Source: Verrucomicrobiota bacterium (GTDB lineage: Bacteria > Verrucomicrobiota > Verrucomicrobiia > Opitutales > Opitutaceae). Taken from it: a stretch of 10,548 nucleotides of DNA. Under the pieces are notes generated by a model. It did not search any database and was not told the origin of the DNA. It saw only the letters and a list, made by a program, of their open reading frames with translations. The stretch's first letter is position 1; each line of letters begins with the position of its first letter. Positions 1 to 6,652 of this stretch are shown here, in pieces. Location: NCBI GenBank assembly GCA_030916665.1, contig JAUPWC010000303.1, positions 1 to 10,548 of the forward strand, read 5' to 3'. Position numbers and translations under genes: made by a program.

Positions 1-1551
<1,551 letters not shown>

Positions 1552-1562
1552 GGGAACGGCCC

Positions 1563-1590
1563 AACGTAGAACCCGAGCCGGCCAAACCAA
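1563..1590 (-). promoter_or_regulatory. Candidate promoter for the ABC-F gene
   Basis: On the minus strand TTGGTT (1590-1585) and TACGTT (1568-1563) are separated by 16 bp, a sigma70-like layout. Transcription would start only a few bases before the ATG at 1551, giving a very short or absent leader, which fits the lack of a Shine-Dalgarno. Both boxes are imperfect, so this is a prediction. The rest of the 212-bp gap to the response regulator shows no gene or strong structure. Confidence 0.3.
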
Positions 1591-1763
1591 GCCATTTCTT
1601 GGCCTGAGCCCCCCGGCGCTCGCCCCGGACCGGCGGCGTGTGGCGGTTGCCTGTCGGGCAGGATCGTCACGGCGCCGGCAAAAGGGCGGCGATTGGGCGC
1701 GTGGTCACGACTGCAGGGCGCGCCGGCGCGAACACCCCCTCATCGGCGCAAAGCTGGGACCGG

Positions 1764-2207
1764 TTAGGCCTCGTCGGGCGGCGGCGGCGTGCGCGGACCC
1801 AGAATTTCCCGCACCTGTGTGAGCAAAGTCGTGGGCAGGTAGGGCTTGGGCAGCACGCGGTCGGCGCCCAGCTGGCGGGCCGACTTGAGAAAATCCATGC
1901 CGATGCTGGAGGCGTTGCCGGAGGTCGCGATGATGGTCGGCCGCCGGGGCATCTGCTTGATCTTCATGATCAGTTCGTAGCCATCCACCTCGGGCATCAG
2001 GATGTCGGTCACGATCACCGTCACTTCCCGGCCGCGCAGACTTTTGAGCGCGGCCTGTCCGTTGGTGGCGCTCTCGGCCTTGTAACCGGACCGGCGGAGA
2101 AAGGCCGTCATCAGGTCGGCAATGTCCTGGTCGTCGTCCACGAACAGCACATCCAGCCCGACCGCAGTCGGCGCCGCGGGGGCAACTTGAGGTGAGGTGT
2201 TGGTCAT
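1764..2207 (-). CDS. Single-domain response regulator (CheY-like receiver)
   Basis: A 147-residue cytosolic phosphorylation-switch protein made of one receiver domain, with no DNA-binding or enzymatic output domain. After an 18-residue Ala/Pro-rich tail the receiver starts with VLFVDDDQD, giving the acidic pocket D24-D26. The phosphoacceptor is D68 in VTDILMPEVDG, the conserved Thr/Ser is T95 in IATSGN, and the conserved Lys is K121 in LPKPY. All key residues are present, so it should be functional. It ends with a Pro-rich TPPPPDEA tail. The open frame continues upstream, but ATG 2207 is chosen because upstream residues look non-coding and AGGGGAG precedes it, although only 2 bases away, closer than usual. 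No histidine kinase or output partner is visible, so the pathway cannot be assigned. It probably signals through protein-protein contacts or a phosphorelay. Confidence 0.88.
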   Translation of the reverse strand: MTNTSPQVAPAAPTAVGLDVLFVDDDQDIADLMTAFLRRSGYKAESATNGQAALKSLRGREVTVIVTDILMPEVDGYELIMKIKQMPRRPTIIATSGNASSIGMDFLKSARQLGADRVLPKPYLPTTLLTQVREILGPRTPPPPDEA

Positions 2208-2351
2208 CACTCCCCTGAATCGGCTCCCGCTGGGAGAACTGAAGCGCCGGCTGCGAACATCAGCTAAAACCCTATCCGGTAAAGGGCGCCGTGGTTTATA
2301 GACCGGAACAGCCAAGGATGGGGGATGGGAAACAAAATGCTGGGATAGCGA

Positions 2352-2490
2352 TTGCCGGACGAGCTGTGGGAGCGGCGGCGGCCGCAGCACCGCAACCCGC
2401 AGGGTGGCGGCCGGCCGCGCCGCAATGATGGCGACTGCGCGGATGCGATTTTCTTTGGGCTACGCACCGGTTGCCGATGGGACGCGCCGT
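2352..2490 (+). pseudogene. Decayed IS5-type transposase N-terminal fragment
   Basis: The plus-strand frame from 2352 reads LPDELWERRRPQ, then GGGRPRRNDGD, then DAIFFGLRTGCRWDAP. This is the typical order at the N-terminus of IS5-family transposases (the DUF4096-like insert domain): an LpDelWe opening, a GGRPR turn, and the AIFfvLRTGcqW helix. A TAG two codons before the LPDELW segment blocks an ordinary N-terminus, the central part is shortened, and resemblance stops just after the TGCRW motif. The catalytic DDE region is absent. No terminal inverted repeats or target duplications are apparent. This is an old remnant rather than an active insertion sequence. It lies between two minus-strand genes and opposes both. 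Family assignment is by motif recognition only. Confidence 0.7.
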
Positions 2491-2527
2491 CTGGCAAAGT
2501 GCAATTCACGCCGGGTCCGGTGCTCCC

Positions 2528-2580
2528 GCCCCGCCATCGGGGCCAAACGGGGAACGCCGGCCCGCTAAGCAGGCCGGCGT
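2528..2580. terminator. Two GC hairpins downstream of a TonB_C gene
   Basis: GCCCCG (2528-2533) pairs with CGGGGC (2538-2543) around CCAT, and ACGCCGGCC (2554-2562) pairs with GGCCGGCGT (2572-2580) around a 9-base loop. They begin about 30 bp past the stop of the gene at 2611-3324 on the minus strand and could terminate its transcript or protect its 3' end. Neither is followed by a T-run on either strand, so a classic intrinsic terminator is not shown. Confidence 0.35.
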
Positions 2581-2610
2581 CCGGGCACTTGGCACACTGC
2601 GGCGGCGGAC

Positions 2611-3324
2611 CTACCTGTTCCCGTCGCCGAAATCGAACTCCTGCACCGCGGCGACCATCACGGGCCGCCCGCGGCTGGTCGGCGGATCGAACTTCCAACG
2701 CCGCACGGCCTGCACCGCCTGCTCCAGCAGGTAGGGATGGCCGGCCGGCTCGGCGCACGCGAACCGCACCTCACCGCGCTCGTCGATGTAGAAGTGGACC
2801 TGCACCCGGCCGCGCACGCCGTCCTTCTTCGCTCCTTCCGCGTAGCGCGGCGCATCGCCCGCCACCAGTTGCGGCGGCCGGTCAAGGCGGCGGGCCGGGC
2901 ACATCGCCGTGTTCAACGCCATATCGCCGGCCCCTTCCATGTGGTCGAAGAAAAAATGGTTGAGCAGGTTGCTCGTGATCACCGCCCCCTCGAGGCTGAA
3001 CTCGATCTTGAGTTCGGTCTGCACCGGCACCGGCGTGCCGTCGAGCCGCGCCGGGATGAAGCGCCACTCGCCGAGCGCCTTGCGCGTCACCTCGGCCAGG
3101 CGCGCGTTGGTATGCGCGAGGATCATCGTGTCCTGCACCTTCCCCTCCGTGTCGATGCTCACGGCCGCGATCGCGTAGCCGCGGGTGATGCCGGCGGTCT
3201 GCAGCGAGGGCGGATAGGCCGGCATCACGTTGTCGGGATGCAGCCGGGCGGATTCAAATTGGGCGGAAGCCGGAAGCGCGGCGGCCAGCAGCGCGACGAG
3301 GGAAAGCAGTCGGGGCGTTTTCAT
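2611..3324 (-). CDS. Secreted protein with two TonB C-terminal-like domains (paralog 1)
   Basis: A 237-residue protein, probably periplasmic or cell-envelope. A signal peptide covers residues 1-21 (basic start, Leu/Ala core, cleavage likely at ASA before Gln22). Domain 1 (about 33-110) has a PAYPPSLQTAGITRG-like opening, a beta strand ending IDTEGKVQD and ALGEWRFIPA. Domain 2 (about 150-232) is the better TonB_C match: PRYAEGAKKDGVRGRVQVHF, IDERGEVR, then AVRRWKFDPP. There is no N-terminal membrane anchor with Pro-rich spacer, as a true TonB would have, and no ExbB/ExbD nearby, so I do not call it TonB. ATG 3324 is chosen because the signal peptide begins there; the open frame extends to 3477 but that part looks non-coding. 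No Shine-Dalgarno is visible. The gene 191 bp upstream is a clear paralog, so tandem duplication is likely. Substrate or partner is unknown. Confidence 0.85.
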   Translation of the reverse strand: MKTPRLLSLVALLAAALPASAQFESARLHPDNVMPAYPPSLQTAGITRGYAIAAVSIDTEGKVQDTMILAHTNARLAEVTRKALGEWRFIPARLDGTPVPVQTELKIEFSLEGAVITSNLLNHFFFDHMEGAGDMALNTAMCPARRLDRPPQLVAGDAPRYAEGAKKDGVRGRVQVHFYIDERGEVRFACAEPAGHPYLLEQAVQAVRRWKFDPPTSRGRPVMVAAVQEFDFGDGNR

Positions 3325-3361
3325 GATGAATGGGGATTCGCCGGCATAAAACCGCCGCGCC

Positions 3362-3379
3362 CCGCATCCCTTCATGCGG
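3362..3379. promoter_or_regulatory. Small hairpin upstream of TonB_C paralog 1
   Basis: CCGCAT (3362-3367) and ATGCGG (3374-3379) flank CCCTTC. It lies 38 bp before the start of the minus-strand gene, where an operator or leader hairpin would sit. There is no further support, and chance is possible at this GC content. Confidence 0.25.
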
Positions 3380-3433
3380 TCGCGAATTTTTCTGAACGCG
3401 TTCCCCGGAGGGCCGAGCTCCCGCGAGGCCGTC

Positions 3434-3504
3434 GTAGGGGCGCGACTCGTGCGCGCCCGCGGAATCTGCGCGGTCAATTTCGGGCGTGGTCAAGCCACGC
3501 CCCT
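3434..3504. repeat. Two hairpin repeats in head-to-head orientation (pair A/B)
   Basis: Unit A starts at GTAGGGGCGCG: GGGCGCG (3438-3444) pairs with CGCGCCC (3452-3458) around ACTCGTG. Unit B is GGGCGTGG (3482-3489) pairing with CCACGCCC (3495-3502) around TCAAG, followed by CTCC. Read from the opposite strand, B starts GGGGCGTGG, so A and B face each other with about 23 bp between. The layout matches the pairs at 4373-4453 and 7744-7803. It fills the gap between the two TonB_C paralogs and could also act as a transcript 3' end for the upstream one, though no T-run follows. Confidence 0.6.
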
Positions 3505-3515
3505 CCATTTCCCCC

Positions 3516-4235
3516 TCACTTCCCCGCCCCGCCGAAGTCAAACGCCTGCATCGCCTCCACCGCCACCGGCCGGCCTTCACGCGTGGGCGGCGTGAACTTC
3601 CATTCGCGCATGGCGCGCACCGCGATGCCCGACAGGTAGGGATGCGTCTCGGCCGGCACCGCGGGCAGGCGCACATGCCCGCGTTCATCCACGAAAAAAT
3701 AAACCGTCACGCGGCCGCCCACACCCGACCGCTCGGCTTCGCGCCCGTAGAGCGGGCTCACGCGCGTCAGCGCCACGAGCGGACGGTCCAGTTCGTCGGC
3801 CCGGCTGATGCGGTAGTCGGGCGTCCGCCCCGCGAGATTTTCCATGAACTCGTTGATCATCTCCACGCTCGTGCGGCTGACCACCGCGCCGGTCTGGCTG
3901 ATGTTGAGCGTGAAGCGCGTCCGTGCGGGCACCCGCGCCGAGTCGTAACGCGCGGGCGTGAAGCGCCACCGCTTGATCGCCTCGGTGCACGGCGCAACCA
4001 GCTCGCTGTGCGAAGCCTCGATCACGATCCAGTCGTCGAGCTTGCCCTCGGCGTCCACGTCCACGGCAAAAGTGACCTTCCCGTCACGCAGGCCTTCCAG
4101 CCGCAACCGCGCCGGGATCTGCGGCTCAACGGTCACTTCCACGCCGATCGGCTCCAGCACCGGCTGCGCGGTGGCCACCGGCAACAAAGCAGCCGCCCCC
4201 AGGGCGAGGACAACCATGACACGCTTCGCATTCAT
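3516..4235 (-). CDS. Secreted protein with two TonB C-terminal-like domains (paralog 2)
   Basis: A 239-residue protein with the same build as its downstream neighbour. Signal peptide at 1-23 (MNAKR, then a Val/Leu/Ala core, cleavage likely at ATA before Gln24). Domain 1 (about 38-112) carries VDAEGKLDDW and EAIKRWRFTPARYD. Domain 2 (about 150-235) carries PLYGREAERSGVGGRVTVYF, VDERGHVRLP and AMREWKFTPPTREGRP. The second domains of the two paralogs are near-identical in spacing, sharing DERG, HPYL, WKF.PPT..GRPV and FDFG. It has no membrane anchor or Pro-rich spacer and so is unlikely to energise outer-membrane receptors as TonB itself does; a periplasmic partner or scaffold role is a guess. 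ATG 4235 is supported by the signal peptide and by a promoter-like pair just upstream. The bases before the start are pyrimidine-rich, so a Shine-Dalgarno is absent. Each paralog probably has its own transcript, given the 191-bp gap. Confidence 0.85.
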   Translation of the reverse strand: MNAKRVMVVLALGAAALLPVATAQPVLEPIGVEVTVEPQIPARLRLEGLRDGKVTFAVDVDAEGKLDDWIVIEASHSELVAPCTEAIKRWRFTPARYDSARVPARTRFTLNISQTGAVVSRTSVEMINEFMENLAGRTPDYRISRADELDRPLVALTRVSPLYGREAERSGVGGRVTVYFFVDERGHVRLPAVPAETHPYLSGIAVRAMREWKFTPPTREGRPVAVEAMQAFDFGGAGK

Positions 4236-4257
4236 CGCAGGAGGGGGATACGCAGCC

Positions 4258-4286
4258 ACTATAATCTCAAGCGTTTCAATTTTCCA
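4258..4286 (-). promoter_or_regulatory. Candidate sigma70-like promoter for TonB_C paralog 2
   Basis: On the minus strand TATAGT (4263-4258) differs from TATAAT at one position. TGGAAA (4286-4281) lies 17 bp upstream and matches TTGACA at four of six positions. Transcription would start near 4251, about 16 bases before the ATG at 4235. This is the most AT-rich patch in the region and the best promoter candidate in the window. Confidence 0.5.
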
Positions 4287-4329
4287 GTCGGGTTGTTCCA
4301 ACGTGCCCAAGTCACCGATGTTTTTGGAG

Positions 4330-4349
4330 CCGGCCCGCCCTCGGGCCGG
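4330..4349. repeat. Perfect 8-bp-stem GC hairpin
   Basis: CCGGCCCG (4330-4337) and CGGGCCGG (4342-4349) flank a CCCT loop, followed on the plus strand by TAGCACGATTTT. It lies 23 bp left of the hairpin pair at 4373-4453 and may be a third, diverged unit. The flanking TTTTT on its left is on the wrong side to serve as a T-run for the minus strand. Confidence 0.5.
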
Positions 4350-4372
4350 TAGCACGATTTTCAATGGGAGAT

Positions 4373-4453
4373 GCGGGTAGGGCTCGACCTCCGGGCGAGC
4401 CGGCAAGATTCACCCCTTCTCGCCGGGCCGCTCGGAGATCGGCCCCTACCCGC
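4373..4453. repeat. Head-to-head hairpin pair with 10-bp outer arms (REPIN-like)
   Basis: Outer arms GCGGGTAGGG (4373-4382) and CCCTACCCGC (4444-4453) are perfectly complementary. Inside, GGCTCG (4381-4386) pairs with CGAGCC (4396-4401), and GGGCCG (4425-4430) pairs with CGGCCC (4440-4445). Both loops are 9 bases and are nearly the same when read outwards, CCCGGAGGT and CTCGGAGAT, while the stems differ. A conserved loop and boundary with changed but still paired stems is what a structured, mobile repetitive extragenic palindrome would show. No REP-associated transposase is visible in the window. Confidence 0.65.
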
Positions 4454-4464
4454 GAACCGTGTCC

Positions 4465-4479
4465 CGTCATGCGATGACG
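4465..4479. promoter_or_regulatory. 15-bp palindrome upstream of the BASS transporter
   Basis: CGTCAT (4465-4470) and ATGACG (4474-4479) flank GCG, giving a perfect dyad. It sits 115 bp before the transporter start and could be a regulator site or another small hairpin. No regulator gene is adjacent to suggest which protein would bind. Confidence 0.3.
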
Positions 4480-4488
4480 CTCAGCTCT

Positions 4489-4523
4489 CCTTCGCGATTT
4501 TTGCGTCCTCCGCGTTTAACCAC
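4489..4523. repeat. Dispersed TGCG-type short tandem repeat
   Basis: CCTTCGCGATTTT, TGCGTCCTC and CGCGTTTAACCACC run together as imperfect units of 9-13 bases with a shared (T/C)GCG core. I recognise this pattern as resembling a short intergenic repeat found in many unrelated bacteria, usually written around CTTTGCG...TGCGTCCTCTGCG. It lies in the untranslated region before the transporter. Recognition is from memory and untested. Confidence 0.45.
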
Positions 4524-4593
4524 CTTTCCTCCTCCCCTTCATGCCACACTCCGCACTCGCCTCCCCTGTCTGCGCGCGTCTCACTCGCCGGCC

Positions 4594-5520
4594 ATGTCGC
4601 GTTTGCTACCCCTGCTCACGAACGCCTTCCCCGTCTGGGTCGTGGCCTTGAGCGCCGTCGCCCTGTTCCAGCCCGCGTGGTTCACCTGGTTCAGCGGCCC
4701 ATGGATCACCTGGGGCCTCGCCGTCATCATGCTCGGCATGGGGCTGACGCTGACCTTCGACGACTTCCGCGGCATCGGCCGGATGCCCCGGGCCGTGGCG
4801 CTCGGCTTTGTGGGCCAGTTCACCATCATGCCCTTCCTCGGCTGGAGCCTCGGCAAGGTGTTTGCTTTGGACACGCCCTACGCCGTCGGCCTCATCCTTG
4901 TGGCCTGCTGCCCCGGCGGCACGGCCTCGAATGTCGTCACCTACCTCGCCCGCGCCAACGTCGCCCTGTCGGTGGTGATGACGATGTGCTCGACCTTCGC
5001 CGCGGTGGCGATGACGCCGCTGCTGACCTCGTGGCTCGCGGGCACGCTCGTGGAAGTGGACGCGTGGGGCATGTTCCAATCCACCGTCCAGATCGTCGTG
5101 GCGCCCGTCGTGATCGGCGTGCTGGTGAACCGTTTCGCCCCGCGCCTCGTGCAACGCGTGCAGCTCAGCCTGCCGCTCGTCTCGGTCGTCGTCATCGCGC
5201 TGATCTGCGCCAGCATTATCGGCGGCAGCGCCGCCGCCGTGAAAAGCGCCGCGTGGCGGCTGCTCGGCGCGGTGTTCGGACTGCACGCCGGCGGCTTCCT
5301 GCTCGGCTACGTCGTGGCGCGGGTGCTGCGCTTCGACGAGACGGTTGCTCGCACCGTCTCGATCGAGGTCGGCATGCAGAACTCCGGCCTCGGCGTCGCC
5401 CTCGCGCGCAAGCATTTCGCCGACCCGCTCACCGCCGTCCCCTGCGCCATCTCCAGCGTCTTCCACTCCGTCATCGGCAGCCTTCTCGCCGGCTGGTGGC
5501 GCTGGCGCAGCCGGGGGTGA
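4594..5520 (+). CDS. Bile acid:sodium symporter (BASS) family transporter
   Basis: A 308-residue inner-membrane secondary transporter that should use the sodium gradient to import an organic anion. It is rich in hydrophobic segments consistent with 9-10 membrane helices. Family motifs include GMGLTLTFDDFR (about 48-59), CCPGGTASNVVTYLARANVALS (split across 105-126) and VGMQNSGLGVALA (259-271). The sodium ligands described for the Neisseria ASBT structure all have counterparts at a constant offset of two: Q75, S112, N113, S126, T130, E258, V259, M261 and Q262. The protein is therefore probably active. Substrate cannot be read from sequence; bacterial BASS proteins carry diverse substrates such as pantoate, bile-acid-like or keto acids. 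ATG 4594 is chosen because the first helix starts shortly after; the upstream open frame is repeat-derived. No Shine-Dalgarno is visible. Convergent with the SRPBCC gene, 120 bp apart. Confidence 0.92.
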   Translation: MSRLLPLLTNAFPVWVVALSAVALFQPAWFTWFSGPWITWGLAVIMLGMGLTLTFDDFRGIGRMPRAVALGFVGQFTIMPFLGWSLGKVFALDTPYAVGLILVACCPGGTASNVVTYLARANVALSVVMTMCSTFAAVAMTPLLTSWLAGTLVEVDAWGMFQSTVQIVVAPVVIGVLVNRFAPRLVQRVQLSLPLVSVVVIALICASIIGGSAAAVKSAAWRLLGAVFGLHAGGFLLGYVVARVLRFDETVARTVSIEVGMQNSGLGVALARKHFADPLTAVPCAISSVFHSVIGSLLAGWWRWRSRG

Positions 5521-5527
5521 AATCGGA

Positions 5528-5544
5528 AGTCGCACGCCGCGACT
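5528..5544 (+). terminator. Small hairpin just past the BASS stop codon
   Basis: AGTCGC (5528-5533) and GCGACT (5539-5544) flank ACGCC, beginning 8 bases after the TGA at 5518-5520. It could end or stabilise the transporter transcript. There is no following T-run, so intrinsic termination is uncertain. Confidence 0.3.
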
Positions 5545-5608
5545 CACCCCCACGCCTCGAACCAAACCCGGTTGACGGGCGCCTCATTGAGACCGCGAGC
5601 CCTGCCGG

Positions 5609-5632
5609 GGGCGGGATTCGGAAATCCCGCCC
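5609..5632. repeat. 10-bp-stem hairpin between convergent genes
   Basis: GGGCGGGATT (5609-5618) pairs perfectly with AATCCCGCCC (5623-5632) around CGGA. Read from the minus strand the loop centre is TCCG, similar to the loops of the 4373-4453 pair (CTCGGAG or its complement). It lies 8 bp beyond the SRPBCC stop and about 90 bp beyond the BASS stop, in a convergent gap, so it may serve as a bidirectional transcript end. No T-run is present on either side. Confidence 0.5.
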
Positions 5633-5640
5633 TGCAAAAT

Positions 5641-6048
5641 TCACGCCGCCACAGGCTCCGGGTGGAACTGCACGGCGAGATCGCGCAAGCCGTTGAGCAG
5701 CGACTCGACGAGACGCTCGTAATCGTCGTCGGACAGACCGACCGGCTGGCGGCACGCGGCGCGGACGATCGCGCCACCGTCGCCGTCGGAGCGCACGCGC
5801 AGCGGGATGACGGCCTGCCAACCCGACACATGCCGCAGGCAGAGGTCGATCTCGCCGGCGATGTCGTCCACCTTGGTTTCGACGGCGAGTTCGCCGAGGG
5901 CGGTGTAGGCCCACCAGCCCTCGCGGTGGAGCTCCACCCATTCACAGAGACCGCCGGTCCAAGCGGGCAGGTTCTCGATGTCGGCGAGAAAGTTGAAAGC
6001 CGTCGCACACGGCGCGGTGAGAGTCAGGGTGAGGAGGCGGTTTTGCAT
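5641..6048 (-). CDS. SRPBCC (START/polyketide cyclase-like) family protein
   Basis: A 135-residue cytosolic protein with a predicted helix-grip fold that binds a small hydrophobic ligand in a cavity. The N-terminus, LTLTLTAPCATAFNFLADIENLPAWTG, split over residues 6-32, follows the family pattern of a first beta strand, a phase-changing helix and the D.ENLP.W element. The C-terminus (about 108-127) is the expected long amphipathic helix, DDYERLVESLLNGLRDLA. No catalytic residues can be assigned, and many such proteins have no known ligand. ATG 6048 is followed directly by the first strand. The VOC gene ends 22 bp upstream on the same strand, so the two are probably co-transcribed. No Shine-Dalgarno is visible. 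The length is normal for the family. Confidence 0.78.
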   Translation of the reverse strand: MQNRLLTLTLTAPCATAFNFLADIENLPAWTGGLCEWVELHREGWWAYTALGELAVETKVDDIAGEIDLCLRHVSGWQAVIPLRVRSDGDGGAIVRAACRQPVGLSDDDYERLVESLLNGLRDLAVQFHPEPVAA

Positions 6049-6070
6049 GGTGGGGTTGGGCCGGCCGGGT

Positions 6071-6448
6071 TCAGGGCGCAGCCTTGCGGCGGTGAATGAT
6101 GAGGGAGTTGCCGTCGGGATCGGCGACGATGGCCATCTCGCAGACGCCAGTGTCCATCGGCTCGATGGTGAACTTCGTGTTCCCGCCGCGCAGCACGGCG
6201 ATGGCCGCGGCGAAATCCACCACCTCCAACGCGATGGACGGACCGGCGGGCGAAGGTTTCCACTTGTCGGCCGACATGTTGGAGATGCCCAACGTGCCGC
6301 CGCCGATCTCGTATTCGATCCATTGTTTGCCCTCGTGATCGAAGACCATGGCGGTCTTGAGGCCGAGCAGCCCCTCGTAGAACGCGCGGGCGCGCGGCAT
6401 GTCGGTGACGGGATAAGCGGTGTAAGCGATTTCGGAGATTTTGATCAT
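6071..6448 (-). CDS. VOC family protein (glyoxalase/bleomycin-resistance fold)
   Basis: A 125-residue single-module vicinal oxygen chelate protein, cytosolic. It shows the paired beta-alpha-beta-beta-beta layout: IAYTAYPVTDMPRARAFYEG (7-26) with LLGLK, EYEIGGGTLGI (45-55), SIALEVVDFAAAIAVLR (71-87) and the signature end MAIVADPDGNSLIIHRR (105-121). The usual first-strand His ligand is replaced around Y9-T10, while E75, E47 and H119 remain as possible ligands, so metal binding and catalysis are uncertain. ATG 6448 is chosen because the domain begins at once; an in-frame upstream start at 6478 would add ten unlikely residues. The gene leads the SRPBCC gene and lies downstream of a WYL regulator. 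An operator-like palindrome sits 36 bp upstream of its start, suggesting ligand-controlled expression. Reaction unknown. Confidence 0.85.
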   Translation of the reverse strand: MIKISEIAYTAYPVTDMPRARAFYEGLLGLKTAMVFDHEGKQWIEYEIGGGTLGISNMSADKWKPSPAGPSIALEVVDFAAAIAVLRGGNTKFTIEPMDTGVCEMAIVADPDGNSLIIHRRKAAP

Positions 6449-6483
6449 GGGGGTCGAGGATTTCGCCCATCCTACCACCCCGG

Positions 6484-6503
6484 CCTGACAGCCCTATGTC
6501 AGG
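6484..6503. promoter_or_regulatory. Operator-like palindrome upstream of the VOC-SRPBCC pair
   Basis: CCTGACA (6484-6490) and TGTCAGG (6497-6503) form a perfect 7-bp dyad around a 6-base GCCCTA centre. It lies 36 bp before the VOC ATG and just downstream of a -10-like box, a position where a bound protein would block transcription. The neighbouring WYL-domain regulator is the obvious candidate binder. Binding is inferred, not shown. Confidence 0.5.
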
Positions 6504-6515
6504 AGCCTGAAAACG

Positions 6516-6523
6516 ATTCTATA
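6516..6523 (-). promoter_or_regulatory. -10-like box for the VOC gene
   Basis: TATAGAAT on the minus strand lies in a locally AT-rich patch and would place a transcription start near 6509, 5-10 bases before the palindrome at 6484-6503. No good -35 element is seen 16-18 bp upstream, so an activator or extended contacts might be needed. Confidence 0.3.
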
Positions 6524-6549
6524 TCACCTCACTGAAAAGCACCTTCCCT

Positions 6550-6631
6550 GTCATCCTGAGCGCAGCGAAGGATCCAGCAGCACGCCCGCAATCGAACCTA
6601 TCCCTGGATTCTTCGCTACGCTCAGAATGAC
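6550..6631. repeat. Inverted repeat with 28-bp arms (TCATCCTGAGCG type)
   Basis: The left arm begins GTCATCCTGAGCGCAGCG (6550-6577) and the right arm ends CGCTACGCTCAGAATGAC (6604-6631). The arms are complementary at 25 of 28 positions with a 26-bp centre. I recognise the arm as a well-known dispersed intergenic sequence, GTCATTCTGAGCGNAGCGAAG, seen in several phyla. It lies between the WYL regulator stop and the VOC promoter region, so it may end the regulator transcript. No transposase accompanies it. Confidence 0.75.
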
Positions 6632-6652
6632 TCGCATCGAGGATATGGTTAC

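Larger units (their letters stand above)
2208..2610. other. 403-bp non-coding stretch upstream of the response regulator
   Basis: This gap separates the response regulator from the first TonB_C gene. It holds a short hairpin CTCCC GCT GGGAG (2224-2236) in the probable leader of the regulator, a TATA-like TCTATAAA on the minus strand near 2300, a transposase relic (about 2352-2490) and two GC hairpins (2528-2580). I see no intact gene; open frames crossing it match no family beyond the transposase segment. Confidence 0.6.
4236..4593. other. 358-bp divergent intergenic region
   Basis: This region separates the divergent TonB_C paralog 2 (minus) and the BASS transporter (plus). In order it holds a sigma70-like promoter for the minus gene, a perfect GC hairpin, a head-to-head hairpin pair, a 15-bp palindrome, a TGCG-type short tandem repeat and a pyrimidine-rich leader before the transporter start. 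I see no coding potential; an open frame continuing upstream of the transporter start has no family character. Confidence 0.6.

Noticed and set aside
3325..3477. N-terminal extension of TonB_C paralog 1 to 3477
   Set aside because: The extra 51 residues would bury the signal peptide and overlap the hairpin pair; the sequence there looks non-coding.
3482..3502. Hairpin GGGCGTGG...CCACGCCC as an intrinsic terminator for TonB_C paralog 2
   Set aside because: The stem is strong but is not followed by a T-run on the minus strand. Its pairing with a facing unit fits a repeat better.
2737..3639. 300-residue plus-strand open frame across the first TonB_C gene
   Set aside because: It is rich in His/Arg/Ala and shows no motif, whereas the opposite strand encodes a signal peptide and two TonB_C-like domains.
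2611..4235. Calling the two TonB_C proteins tonB
   Set aside because: They have cleavable signal peptides and lack the membrane anchor, Pro-rich spacer and ExbB/ExbD neighbours.
4606..5565. 319-residue minus-strand open frame
   Set aside because: It mirrors the BASS transporter, which has all expected functional residues; the antisense translation is low in complexity.
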